Shown: positions 47,420 to 57,432 of the stretch, one piece after another
How the letters are laid out: every line of letters starts with the position of its first letter
Position numbering within the stretch: the first letter of the stretch is position 1
Source of the DNA: Cladocopium goreaui
Taxonomy: Eukaryota > Sar > Dinophyceae > Suessiales > Symbiodiniaceae
Direction: 5' to 3'
NCBI GenBank assembly: GCA_947184155.2
Contig: CAMXCT020001009.1
Location: 124,339 to 188,338, forward strand
Length of the DNA stretch: 64,000 nucleotides
Made by a program: the position numbers and the translations under genes
Notes under the pieces: model-generated
Told to the model about the DNA's origin: nothing
The model's database searches: none
Seen by the model: only the letters and a program-made list of their open reading frames with translations

Positions 47420-48050
47420 TGTGAAAAATCATCCTATGTATAGCTAGCGTAGCGATCTTGTGCTTGAACTTAGGTAGTTGTTAGTTGCTTTGTAGTTTGT
47501 GGACTTGCGTAGTTTGGACTTTGTTTTGTAGTTAGCAGGTGATTGTGATGTAGTTAATCGATCTCATCTCATTCCGTCACAAAGAGTTGTGACGGAGTTG
47601 CCATTTTTCGTTTGTAGTTAGCCGTTTTTAGGTTTTCTGCACGTTGTAGGGTATTCCACACGAGAACCAAACTGCACGAAACCAATCTTAGGTTTTTAGG
47701 AACCGAGAAACCTGTTTTGCACGTTTCTAGATTGGTAGAATCGTTTTTTGCACAATTAAGTTTGTAGAGATTTTGGAATCTCCTTGACTGGACCGGAATC
47801 CAGTTTGCTTTACCCACAGAAACTCACTTAGTTTCTGTGTTCTGAACTGTGTTTACCAACGTGAACGTTGGCTCAAGCCTGCGAGAGCGAAAAGTGTGTG
47901 AGTGTGTCGCCGTGAGACGGCCTGGGAGAGTCGATACTGCAGAAACGCGAAACGATCGCCGTTTGTTTGTGTTTTGGTTTGGGTTTACTTTGAGCACGAG
48001 AGGTTTGAAAGCGGTTTTCGCGATCTAACTTTGTGTGTCAAAGTTTTACG
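47420..48050 (+). repeat. E2 3' LTR
   Basis: 631 bp; differs from the 5' LTR by a 6 bp deletion in a GTAGTT repeat, a 1 bp insertion in a T run and two substitutions. The spliced-leader-like TTGGCTCAAG is at 47868-47877. Confidence 0.95.
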
Positions 48051-48610
48051 CTGGTGCCTGCTTGCTTGCGCCTTTCTGGTTGTTACCTTTCTGCTTCTTC
48101 CTTCTTTTTTTGGCTTGTTTCCCGCCGTCTGGGCTTCGTGCCTGCAGGCTTGCGCGTTTCTGGCTATCGCTTGCCTGCGTTGTCCTGTCCGGCTCGCTTT
48201 CGGCCGTCTGTGGTTCCTACCTGCTTGGCTGGGCGTTTCTGGCTGTACCTTGCCTGCGTTGTCCTGTCTGGCTCGTTTCTTGCCGTCTCTTGGTTTGTAC
48301 CTGCTGGGTCGGATGTCTCTGGCTGTTGCCTGCCTGCTTTGTCCTGTCTGAAGGCTCGTTTCCGGCCGTGTGCGGTTCCTACCTGCTTGGCAGGGCGTCT
48401 CTGGCTGTTACTTGCCTGCGTTGTCCTGTTTGGCTCGTTTCTTGCCGTCTCTTGTTTGTACCTGCTTGGTGTGGTGTTTCTAGCTGTTGCCTAGCGGTCT
48501 GCGGTTCCTACCTGCTTGGCTGGACGTCTCTGGCTGTTTCTTTCCCGCCGTCTCTGGTTTGTACCTGCTTGCTTGCGCCCGAAAACGCGAAACCTGCCTG
48601 CTTGGCGGAG
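48051..48610 (+). repeat. Degenerate pyrimidine-rich minisatellite
   Basis: Words such as CCTGCTTGGCTGGGCGTTTC, TGGCTGTTGCCTGCCTG, TTGTCCTGTCTGGCTCG and TTTCTTGCCGTCTCTGG recur six or more times with units of roughly 60-120 bp. E2 inserted at its left edge. An inverted relative lies at 36229-36480. Long Leu/Cys/Trp-rich frames here follow from the repeat and are not genes. Confidence 0.65.
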
Positions 48611-49099
48611 CCATGAAGGCGTTGGACGGAAAAAAACAGCGACGGCAGGCTTGTCGTTAGCACAACAATTAAGTGCTGACCATGCTCGATAGTGCCTGGA
48701 ACGTTCTCCCTTTTGACTTGGCACGGTAGTCATGTCCACCCTGAGATGCACCAGATGTTTTAGTGGCTTGTGACGGATGGTCACTTACCTAGCCCTGTGT
48801 GACCGCATTGTCGTAGCCACTGGGCCGCTCCCCGCAATGGGGAGGGCACAAAAGACACCTGGCCGCCAATGTCATCTTCATCCTGCTCGTGCTTACGCCT
48901 TCTGGTATGTGCTCTCTTTCTGAACATGGGCACGTGAACAAGTACTCGTGAGAGGACTCTGAGAGGCTGGGTTTGGCGACAGTGTCAGCAAATGCGACTT
49001 TTTGTTGTCTTCTTGGCAACAACGTAGATCGCGGGTCTCACTTTACTGGGTGGCAACTAATTCGTTTGCTGCAAGTTTTTGCGTTAGTTGCGACACGGC
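48611..49099. other. No gene seen; retroposon tail at its start
   Basis: GGACGG plus seven A near 48624-48640 looks like the tail of the GACGG-type retroposon. The remainder has no supported gene. Confidence 0.35.
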
Positions 49100-49377
49100 G
49101 ACACTGTGTCCCTGGCAAATCTTTTGTGGTTGTTTCTGTTGGGCTCTTGCCCCGTTCGCTGTTTGCTTTGCTGTCCTTTGGATGGTGAGACGCAAATCTG
49201 GCTGGGGGATCTGCGTCTTGCCTTTTGTTTTTGGCGGTTTGTGTTTGGTTTTTGTTTGATTTGCCGCGCTGCATGCGACCACCTGTGTCCATGTAGAAGT
49301 TTTTTTAATAACAGCTTCTTCTCATGTAAGGACCGAGCCTTAGAGCGTGATCGGCCGTACCAGAGGAAAAAAAAGCT
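49100..49377 (+). mobile_element. Retroposon with GAGG-poly(A) end, copy 3
   Basis: It contains GCAAATCTGGCTGGGGGATC, AAGGACCGAGCCTTAGAGCG and GATCGGCCG, then AGAGG and eight A. It matches copies at 24061-24381 and 24447-24770 (inverted). Confidence 0.55.
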
Positions 49378-49386
49378 ATAAACACC

Positions 49387-49808
49387 ATGAGCAGTCGATC
49401 TTTTTCGGCCACAATGATATCCAACAGTAATTGCAGCTGTGAGGATTTAGTGAGGTGTAGTGTCATAGTATCAACCCCACAGCTCTATTTTATCGATTGC
49501 CATGTTTTGAACAAAATGCAAGAAGGCAAAACGGCTCTCATCAAGATGGAGGGGAAATGCTCATTGCCATTGTACTAGATAAGCCGCTCTCAGAAGCCCA
49601 GGCGCTAGTAGATGACCCTGATGCCTTCATGCTGGAAATTATGAAAATCATTCAAAATAAACATGCGCATCCTGTCATCGCACAAATGCTCCATCCTGAT
49701 GTGCGGGGCGACTTACCCCCTTCGGAATGTGCCGCTGCCTCATCAGAAGGCCAAAGCAGTCACACTGTAGCGACGGATCGCACACAGCCTCAAACGCAAT
49801 TTCAATAA
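49387..49808 (+). pseudogene. Second copy of the DGGEML gene, frameshifted
   Basis: A frame from 49387 ends its similarity near 49545 (MQEGKTALIK), then the match continues in another frame with DGGEMLIAIVLDKPLSEAQA and ALVDDPDAF up to QTQFQ at 49808. The gene at 8482-8943 has the equivalent series in one frame, so this copy has a one-base frameshift. The block DGGEMLIAIVLD is identical at the protein level. It is followed by the same hairpin type and the same GATGTCAAAGTACATC element as the first copy. Confidence 0.55.
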
Positions 49809-49833
49809 ATGCCTATATATGCACTGCCGTCAA

Positions 49834-49848
49834 CGTGGGATACCCACG
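49834..49848 (+). promoter_or_regulatory. Hairpin downstream of the DGGEML copy, 2
   Basis: CGTGGG-ATA-CCCACG, followed by GCTGATGGCCC; compare 9027-9043 and 49916-49930. Confidence 0.45.
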
Positions 49849-49915
49849 GCTGATGGCCCAACATCCCACCCAAGCCCATCTTCCGCGTGCCTTCCTGTCT
49901 TGTCCAACTGACCAA

Positions 49916-49930
49916 CATGGGATACCCATG
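49916..49930 (+). promoter_or_regulatory. Hairpin downstream of the DGGEML copy, 3
   Basis: CATGGG-ATA-CCCATG: same loop as 49834-49848, with the second stem pair changed on both sides (G-C to A-T). Confidence 0.45.
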
Positions 49931-50124
49931 GCTGGTTTGTACGCTCCTAGCCAACACTGCATCCAGTGTGAATTAGTTGTGACTTGCATAACCTCTAATT
50001 CCTCTAGGACAAGTTGAAAGAGTAGTAAATAGGAAGAGGTGGGGGTCCTTCGCTTACACTAGTGGGTAAGGCAGGGAAGGGTATGGGAGGGAAGGGTAAC
50101 TAACTAGCAGTAGCTAGGGTAGAT

Positions 50125-50140
50125 GATGTCAAAGTACATC
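50125..50140 (+). promoter_or_regulatory. Conserved GATGTCAAAGTACATC element, copy 2
   Basis: Exact copy of 9200-9215, again followed by GCCATGGCG, and 141 bases before ATG 50281. Confidence 0.5.
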
Positions 50141-50629
50141 CGCGCCATGGCGTCTTTGTGTTCCTCATTCAGCGCTTGCTAGCATAATGGAACAGCACTG
50201 TCTTCGAGTGTGAGCCATGCAGCCATTTTGCAGACCGCGGATCACCTCCTTTTCTTACATTTGAGGCTAGCTAACCTGCAATGGAAGAGGCTGCTGTCAA
50301 CCGTTTGGCAACGTCGATTACTCGATTAACACTGAGCCAAGTCACTGCAGACGAGATTGATGCTGCAACCAAACTTCTCGATAAGGCATGTCAAAAACTC
50401 CGAGGCATCTCAGATATTCCACCTCAGAGAATCACTGACCTTGAGACTACCATACGTCAGCTACGTCAATTGAGCTGTATCTTAGACAGTTGCACAATTT
50501 CTGCCAGCTACGAAGTTAGTCAAGCGCAGAAAGCACTGCTGCTCATGCCGCGTGCAGCCAAAGGTGCAAGCACATCATCCGAGGAATTGAACGCACAGGC
50601 GTCACTGCTACGTATGCCAAGCTTCCTGG

Positions 50630-50645
50630 AGGTCTTGGTTAAACG
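50630..50645. repeat. Retroposon target duplication, left
   Basis: AGGTCTTGGTTAAACG, repeated exactly at 51077-51092. Confidence 0.8.
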
Positions 50646-51076
50646 CGCCAAGTATCTGTGAGAATGTTGCCCCCGTGCGGCTCGCACGGCTGGGGAGCCT
50701 TGGTTGTTGCTTCGTGGTTTCTGTATGGCAGTTTTGTGGTTTTGTTGTTTCGCTCTCTTTTTCCTTTGCCACACCAATCCCTGAGGTGATACAATGTTAT
50801 CATCTCTTCTAGTACGTTTCAGATGCCTACGAACTGATCAGCTACCGGCCGTGCTGGTTTTTGGTGCGTTGGGTGTTTGTGTGTTGGTTTTTAGTTTTTG
50901 TTGTTTGCTCTTTCTTTTTGCACGGTGACAGCTCAATGGATTCTGTATCGATCCAAGTCAGTTCTCTTTTGTACGCACATTGTCGTAATGACTGATGTTG
51001 CCACTGCATTAATTCGGTGAATTTGCGAAATGCGATTGTCTTTCCGGCTTGATAAACGACCTGGCGACGGAAAAAA
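50646..51076 (+). mobile_element. 431-bp retroposon ending in GACGG-poly(A)
   Basis: Bounded by a perfect 16 bp target duplication. The body is T/G-rich with no A/B-box that I can see; it ends CGACCTGGCGACGG and seven A. The end matches the stretch at 10850-10875. It is a non-coding retroposon, possibly derived from another small RNA or mRNA. Confidence 0.75.
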
Positions 51077-51389
51077 AGGTCTTGGTTAAACGTGCTGATC
51101 CTGCACAGACTTCTATCACTAGCAATTCCTCCACAGTCAAACCTGAAAAACTGCGTGGCTCTTGTTGTGTCTGACCACAAGGTGAAAAGGAAAATTGAGA
51201 ATTACTGTTCCAATTCTATATGCTTGTTGCTTAAATAAACGCAGTTGTAATCTTTTGTTTGTTGCACAGGTCGGCCTTTGCTGTGGATTTTGCGATTTTG
51301 CGGTCTCATTTTTGGTACCACCAGACGGTCCCAAAAATGGGACCGTGAAAGTGCTTTTCTTTTGTTCTTTTACTAAAAGCTGTGCATGT

Positions 51390-51432
51390 GGTCCCAAAAA
51401 TGGGACCGCCAGGCGGTCCCATTTTTGGGACC
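51390..51432. repeat. 43-base perfect palindrome in the satellite
   Basis: GGTCCCAAAAATGGGACC then GCC, a central A, and the exact reverse complement: two 21-base arms. Other units (52430, 53840, 63110, 63440) have lost GG from the left arm. Confidence 0.8.
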
Positions 51433-51936
51433 GTGTTTAGCTTCATTTTTCAAAGTTTTTTTTATCAGGGTTGCAGAACCGCAATGTTTTGGTTTCAATG
51501 AAACTTTGTGGCTTATGGCGACCGGACGGGCAACTAGGGAGGCCCTTTTGAGCGAAGCCGGTTTTGAGAAGGTCTTCCGGACCCAGAATTGGGTCCGTTA
51601 GAGCAAGCAGTTTTGTAGATGATTTTGTTTCTGGTTGGGGCAAGCGGGGTGCATATCGGTTGCTGCTTGAACCCACTTGAAGTTAGCTTCTTATTATTTC
51701 GTTGCGTCTGGTGGCTTGATTGTTTGCCGCTAAAAGAAGGCCCATCAGCCTTTTGCAGCCCTAGGTGATTGCTTGAGGTGTTTCTTGCTGTTGCGGAGTT
51801 TGTGGGTTTTCGCGCAGGTGGCCGGCTTCCATTTGAATGATTGTATTGAATACTCTACTGCCCCTTGTTGGGTCCCCTTGCCCCTCTAGACTCCTACCGA
51901 AGTTTTCAGCAAGATGAATCATGATCTTTTCAGTCA

Positions 51937-51975
51937 ATCCCGTTATTAATTAATAGTATAACTTTAAAACGGGAT
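51937..51975. repeat. Inverted repeat in the satellite unit
   Basis: ATCCCGTT and AACGGGAT flank an AT-rich 23-base loop. It recurs in the other full units. Confidence 0.6.
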
Positions 51976-54065
51976 GGAGTAGGAATCTGCTTAGGAAAAG
52001 ATGTGGGAAGGTGAAGTATTGAAGGCTTTCTTACTCCGCCATCGTTTCGATATCGTGTCAATTACATTGGGTAATTGAATTAAAACATAGCACGGAGTAG
52101 CGGAGTAGCGCGGAGTAGCGAAGGATTGGTGAATGTTGCCTGGGTGGTGCTGCATCGCAAATCGCCACATTGGAGCTAGGGAACGGAGACAGCTGATACC
52201 ACCACATGTGCGCTTTCAGGTTCCATTTCTGGGGCCGGAAAGTCAATTGAAATCAGGCTTCGCATGTGCGGGCCTCCTCTGTTCCAACTCTATATGCTTG
52301 TTGCTTAAATAAACGCAGTTGTAATCTTTTGTTTGTTGCACAGGTCGGCCTTTGCTGTGGATTTTGCGATTTTGCGGTGACCGTGAAAGTGCTTTTCTTT
52401 TGTTCTTTTACTAAGCTGTGCATGTGGTCCCAAAAATGACCGCCAGGCGGTCCCATTTTTGGGACCGTGTTTAGCTTCATTTTTCAAAGTTTTTTTATCA
52501 GGGTTGCAGAACCGCAATGTTTTGGTTTCAATGAAACTTTGTGGCTTATGGCGACCGGACGGGCAACTAGGGAGGCCCTTTTGAGCGAAGCCGGTTTTGA
52601 GAAGGTCTTCCGGACCCAGAATTGGGTCCGTTAGAGCAAGCAGTTTTGTAGATGATTTTGTTTCTGGTTGGGGCAAGCGGGGTGCATATCGGTTGCTGCT
52701 TGAACCCACTTGAAGTCAGCTTATTATTATTTCGTTGCGTCTGGTGGCTTGATTGTTTGCCGCTAAAAGAAGGCCCATCAGCCTTTTGCAGCCCTTAGGT
52801 GATTTCTTGAGGTGTTTCTTGCTGTTGCGGAGTTTGTGGGTTTTCCCGCAGGTGGCCGGCTTCCATTTGAATGATTGTATTGAATTGAATACTCTACTGC
52901 CCCTTGTTGGGCCCCCTTGCCCCTCTAGACTCCTACCGAAGTTTTCAGCCCAGAAAGAAGATGAATCATGATCTTTTCAGTCAATCCCGTTATTAATTAA
53001 AAGTATAAATTTAAAACGGGATGGAGTAGGAATCTGCTTAGGAAAAGATGTGGGAAGGTGAAGTATTGAAGGCTTTCTTACTCCGCCATCGTTTCGACAT
53101 CGTGTCAATTACATTGGTAATTGAATTAAAACATAGCACGGAGTAGCGGAGTAGCGCGCGGAGTAGCCAAGGATTGGTGAATGTTGCCTGGGTGGTGCTG
53201 CATCGCAAATCGCCACATTGCAGCCAGGGAACGGAGACAGCTGACACCACATGTGCGCTTTCAGGTTCCATTTCTGGGGCCGGAAAGTCAATTGAAATCA
53301 GGCTTCGCATGTGCGGGCCTCCTCTGTTCCAACTCTATATGCTTGTTGCTTAAATAAACGCAGTTGTAATCTTTTGTTTGTTGCACAGGTCGGCCTTTGC
53401 TGTGGATTTTGCGATTTTGCGGTCTCATTTTTGGTACCGCCAGACGGTCCCAAAAATGGGACCGTGAAAGTGCTTTTCTTTTGTTCTTTTACTAAAAGCT
53501 GTGCATGTGGTCCCAAAAATGGGACTGCCAGGCGGTCCCATTTTTGGGACCGTGTTTAGCTTCATTTTTCAAAGTTTTTTTTATCAGGGTTGCAGAACCG
53601 CAATGTTTTGGTTTCAATGAAACTTTGTGGCTTATGGCGACCGGACGGGCAACTGTTCCAACTCTATATGCTTGTTGCTTAAATAAACGCAGTTGTAATC
53701 TTTTGATTGTTGCACAGGTCGGCCTTTGCTGTGGATTTTGCGATTTTGCGGTCTCATTTTTGGTACCGCCAGACGGTCCCAAAAATGGGACCGTGAAAGT
53801 GCTTTTCTTTTGTTCTTTTACTGAGCTGTGCATGTGGTCCCAAAAATGACCGCCAGGCGGTCCCATTTTTGGGACCGTGTTTAGCTTCATTTTTCAAAGT
53901 TTTTTTTATCAGGGTTGCAGAACCGCAATGTTTTGGTTTCAATGAAACTTTGTGGCTTATGGCGACCGGACGGGCAACTAGGGAGGCCCTTTTGAGCGAA
54001 GCCGGTTTTGAGAAGGTCTTCCGGACCCAGAATTGGGTCCGTTAGAGCAAGCAGTTTTGTAGATG

Positions 54066-54525
54066 TTGCGACTCAGCGTGCTGATGAAACTTTATTTTTC
54101 CTTCTCCCAAAAAGAAGCTGAGAGCAGCTTCTAGTGGACTCCTCTTGCGTTCTCTTGCGTGCGTCCTCTGCGTCTCCTTGTGCGTGCATCTGGGTTTGTG
54201 GTGACTAAAGTTAACTGCGGGTTCTTACCAACAATGGTTGGTTTTTATTTCTGGTTTTTATTTTTTAGTAATGAAACCTCTGAACCTGCGGTTATTTTTA
54301 TCTGTCACCTGTTTCTCAGTGAACGTTGAGAGCAACGTTCTTTTATCCAGCATGCCCTTCTGCGCAAGGATGACACACACCATGCCCCAATGAGTGTAAC
54401 AGAGTTACATTAGCTGTCACTCAGAATATCCTTTTTTGTGTGGCTATTTCTCACATCAAGCAAGCGCCTCCAAAGGGAGGGAGGGTGGGTTCCACTTCTT
54501 TTAGTGGTTAATTTTTTCTTTTGAG
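54066..54525 (+). repeat. DIRS-like repeat A1
   Basis: 460 bp, from TTGCGACTCAGCG to TTTTCTTTTGAG; matches A2 almost perfectly (one T deleted and two or three substitutions seen). It carries hairpins AGAAGCTG-AGAG-CAGCTTCT (54113-54132) and GAACGTTG-AGAG-CAACGTTC (54321-54340). Confidence 0.9.
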
Positions 54526-54540
54526 AGCCATGGGGGTGGA

Positions 54541-56440
54541 ATGAACAGACTGCAGTGGGATCCCGAGAGGTACAACTACATCAGTGAACATTTGCTTTGG
54601 CGTTCAACGTGGTCGATTTGGGATTTGTCTGAAAGTGGTGCATACGTGGAAGTAAGGTGTTTCTCATTTTTGGATCTGGGAGATTTGCAAATCCTTTGTT
54701 GCACTTGTTACGGCATTTGCTTGGGCAGTTTTTGATATTCTTTGCAGATTAGATGAATACAGACAGTCAGAGCGGGAGCTGGAAGATGACAGCCTTTTGT
54801 CATTGGTCATTGGACCTGTTGCCAGAGCCTCGGAGGAGATACTGCCTTGGAAACAACACACGAAGTTAACACGTCTTCAGTTGCTGCACCTGTCACCCCT
54901 GAACAAGGCCTTTTTGAGGGTTCTCAACCTGATTTGGATTTTGGAGGTGAAAAAGATTGCGGTCCTTTCCAACTTGAGCATGGTTCAGCATACATGGAGG
55001 GTTGCAGTGCTTCGCATTTTCGTTCAGTTGATGTTGCAAGGAGCTCAGAGGTCCCAGTGTCGCGTTCTGATTACAACAGAGCCCTTTTTGAAGCCCGCAT
55101 GAGTTCAATGTCAGATGTTGAATTGAAGATGCCCTGGGAAACAGGTTTCATGAAACAGATTTTTGACGGCGATGATGATTCGGTTTTTCCACAGGTTTTG
55201 CCGCCCGTTCCTCCAGATTTTTTGGATGTCGGTCTCTGCCTCGGGTGCGGAAACTCCTGACCAAGAAGGTATGGAGGAAAGGCCAACGGTCAAGAGCTTG
55301 GTGCGATCAGATGCGTCACTTCCTTTTTATTCATTTGCAATCAGAGTTGTGCCAGACAGAGACATATTCATGGAGGAAACGGTGCTGTGGGAGAAAGCGA
55401 TTTGGAAGTGGTTGCAAATCTTGGAGATTCTTGGTTTTCCTGGGATGTTAGGTCATGCATGGTTTCTGAACAGGTTGACACTACGCTGGCTTAACAGAGC
55501 GTGGTTCTGCGTGACGCCCTGGGCATAAAGTCACCGAGGACAGCCTTGAAACGTGCTCAGACGTTTTTGCGTTATTCTTCTTGGTTGCAATCAAACTTTC
55601 AAGACTGGGATCCATGGAACAGAGCGATGTGCTTACAACACATTGGTCAAGTGGGTGCTCGAGCTGGACCTGCATCAAAAGGTATTACTTTGCTGGAGGC
55701 GCTGAGATTTGGCAGGTATGTAATGGACATACCAACTCCAGAGGGGCTGCTGTCTGAACCCCAGCTGAGATGCAGAGCGCAAAGATTGATGATTTCAAAG
55801 GATGCATATCATCCTTCTAGGCCTCTTAGAGCAACGGAATTGGCAACACTTGAGAGGGCCATGGACGCTGGTTTGGACTTGAGGTATGTTTACAATCTGG
55901 GTTCGGTCATTTTTGCAGCGTTGTCCAGATCAAGGTGGTCGGACTTGAAGCATGTGGATCAATTTTGGATTGAAAGTGCTGAATTCAATGGAGAACCTTT
56001 TGGTTTTGTGGAAGCAAGGACAAAGTTTCATAAGACGGCAACGAACCTGGCCAAAAAGCAGAGGTACTTGCTGCTTGTTGCACCACTGCTTGGAGTGACG
56101 GAAACCGATTGGTCGAGGCATTGGGTCAGGTCCATGCTGGAGCTGAAGGTGGACATAAACGTCGAGCCCTTTGGGGCCATCTGTCGGGCACCTGCACATG
56201 ACGGCACACTTTGTGCCAGATCATGCACTTCAGAGGAGGTCGGTGTTTTTTGTCAACAAGTTCTTTAAGACTGGTGAAGGAAATTCCATTTCATCTCACA
56301 GCTTCACACACACCACTTTGGTTTGGTGCAGTGCCTATGGACTGGATGAACTGTCCCGCTCGTTGCTGGGCCACCATGAACCCCAAGGAGCAAGGTCGAT
56401 GGCGTGTATTCATGTGACATGTTGACGCGGCCTTTGCAGC
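54541..56440 (+). pseudogene. Tyrosine recombinase of the DIRS-like element
   Basis: ATG 54541 starts a frame that is lost several times; the best part is 55163-55528 joined in another phase to 55501-56268. Visible features: WKWLQILE; ALKRAQTFLRY; YVYNLGSVIFAALSRSRWSD (first catalytic Arg region, about 55890); then, in another frame, HSFTHTTLVWCSAYGL and LLGHHEP (the HxxR/H-region equivalent, with R replaced by T) and YSCDML with the likely catalytic Tyr codon at 56407-56409 in yet another frame. The order R - H-x-x - H - Y is that of tyrosine recombinases in DIRS, Ngaro and PAT elements. The copy is inactivated by frameshifts and by loss of the second Arg. Confidence 0.75.
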
Positions 56441-56444
56441 TATA

Positions 56445-56924
56445 TTGCAGCATGTTCGCAAATATCAGGAGAAGCCCATGTCAGGAGCTGCACAGACAGT
56501 GATACAACAGACTGGTGATGCAGCAGATGACGATGGTTATGCTCCATCTACACCGATGGATACGGAGCGCAAGTCTTCAACTGCAGGGGACCTAGTGGAC
56601 GATGAGTCAAGTGGCATTGCTTCTTCGAGTTCGAGCTCTGATGATAGCAGTAGTGAATGTGTTGAGAATGCAACAAGGGTTGACATACCGGGACCTGTTT
56701 GGAGAAACAGGAGGAGTCACGTTGTTCACAAATGCCCAGAGATAGAACAACATACTGCGTGCGGAAGGCTTGTCGTGGCGGCCAACTTTGAAATGATGGA
56801 GAATGGCTGTTCGACCTTGAATGCAAGGTGCAGCAGATGTTTCAAGGGTGAGGTGATCACTCATGTGCGTGGACTTTTAGAAGCCTTGGACCAACAGAAG
56901 GCCAAAAGACAAAGAGACCGGTGA
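56445..56924 (+). pseudogene. C-terminal extension of the recombinase
   Basis: A frame of 159 codons following the catalytic Tyr: an acidic Ser/Asp-rich stretch, then VWRNRRSHVVHKCPE, CGRLV and CSRCF with three to four Cys, and a basic end (KAKRQRDR). Such an acidic and Cys-containing tail after the recombinase is, from memory, common in dinoflagellate elements of this type. A zinc-binding role is possible. Confidence 0.5.
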
Positions 56925-57120
56925 GCCTGCCAAGGAAAAAGATTCATCTTGCAGTCTGTGACTTCTTCATGCTTCGTAAGGGTCTGGGTGTCGTGTTTTT
57001 TGGGAATCAAAAAGTAGAACTGTGTATATCAGCTTGTATTCATCGTGTGAGAAACCTCATCAGCCTTCTTTCGGACATTGTGGGACGTAAGCGTCAGGAT
57101 TCAACACAAAAGTGATGTTG

Positions 57121-57262
57121 ATCAACTTAAGGGCAAAGGCCCAACTGATTGAGAGCAATCAGATAGAAGTCTTGGCTGATAGCAGCATGTTCATCAATGG
57201 CCGTGGCATGAGTTGAGAGCAACTGCATGTTTACGGCTTAAGCTTTCCCAGCTTTTGAGCTG
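57121..57262 (+). promoter_or_regulatory. Cluster of hairpins between the two coding regions
   Basis: Four consecutive hairpins: GGGC/GCCC at about 57130, CTGATTG-AGAG-CAATCAG (57145-57162), AGTTG-AGAG-CAACT (57211-57224, extended by CATG/GCATG), and CCAGCT-TTTG-AGCTGG at about 57248. The AGAG loop with a G-C closing pair is the same as in the A repeats. Confidence 0.55.
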
Positions 57263-57432
57263 GTGTGTTCACACGGTTTACAAGTGCATGGACGATTTCT
57301 CATGCCAAATGTGTTCTAGTCTTTAGCTGGTTTTTAAGTGACTAGGTGCACAAAAGGTTGAACAGAGCATGTTAATTTTCTTGAATTGCTGACTTGCTTG
57401 GCGATCCTTCGCTCCGTAGACCGAATACAGCG

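Larger units (their letters stand above)
37272..48050 (+). mobile_element. E2: young Ty1/copia-like LTR retrotransposon with extra ORFs
   Basis: A 10.8 kb element related to E1, with 636/631 bp LTRs, 5 bp target duplication, intact Gag-Pol in a single frame, and three additional ORFs (CCHC/basic, methyltransferase-like, membrane-anchored Cys/His-rich). I counted two substitutions and two small indels between the LTRs. Intact coding and nearly identical LTRs suggest a recent, possibly still mobile copy. The LTR sequence shares only short blocks with E1, so they are two families of one lineage. Confidence 0.95.
50281..51174 (+). pseudogene. Helical protein split by a retroposon
   Basis: ATG 50281 (MEEAAVNRLATSIT), a fully helical Leu/Gln/Ala/Thr-rich protein. 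After 122 codons it runs into a 431 bp retroposon (50646-51076). Behind the second copy of the 16 bp target duplication the same frame resumes and ends at TGA 51172-51174 (in-frame end ...LRGSCCV). It is the positional equivalent of the SINE-split gene at 9272, so this gene type was disrupted by a different retroposon in each of its two copies. Confidence 0.55.
51207..54065 (+). repeat. Satellite array, left part (about 1.05 kb units)
   Basis: Units begin at 51207, 52281 and 53326 with GTTCCAACTCTATATGC (51207 has one change) and are 1074 and 1045 bp apart; a shortened 329 bp unit (53326-53654) precedes the next start at 53655. Each full unit contains the GGTCCCAAAAATGGGACC palindromes, the stretch TAGATGATTTTGTTTCTGG, an ATCCCGTT/AACGGGAT inverted repeat and GGAGTAGCG tandem repeats. 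The unit starting at 53655 is interrupted at 54065 by the DIRS-like element. Confidence 0.85.

Noticed and set aside
48051..48616. Long Leu/Cys/Trp/Val-rich frames in all phases
   Set aside because: They follow from the pyrimidine-rich minisatellite; frames open in several phases with the same composition, and no ATG or domain supports them.
51195..54050. Repeated ORFs in the satellite units (for example PPDGPKNGT-type proteins)
   Set aside because: They are present only because each unit repeats; phases differ between units and the palindromes create the apparent protein repeats.
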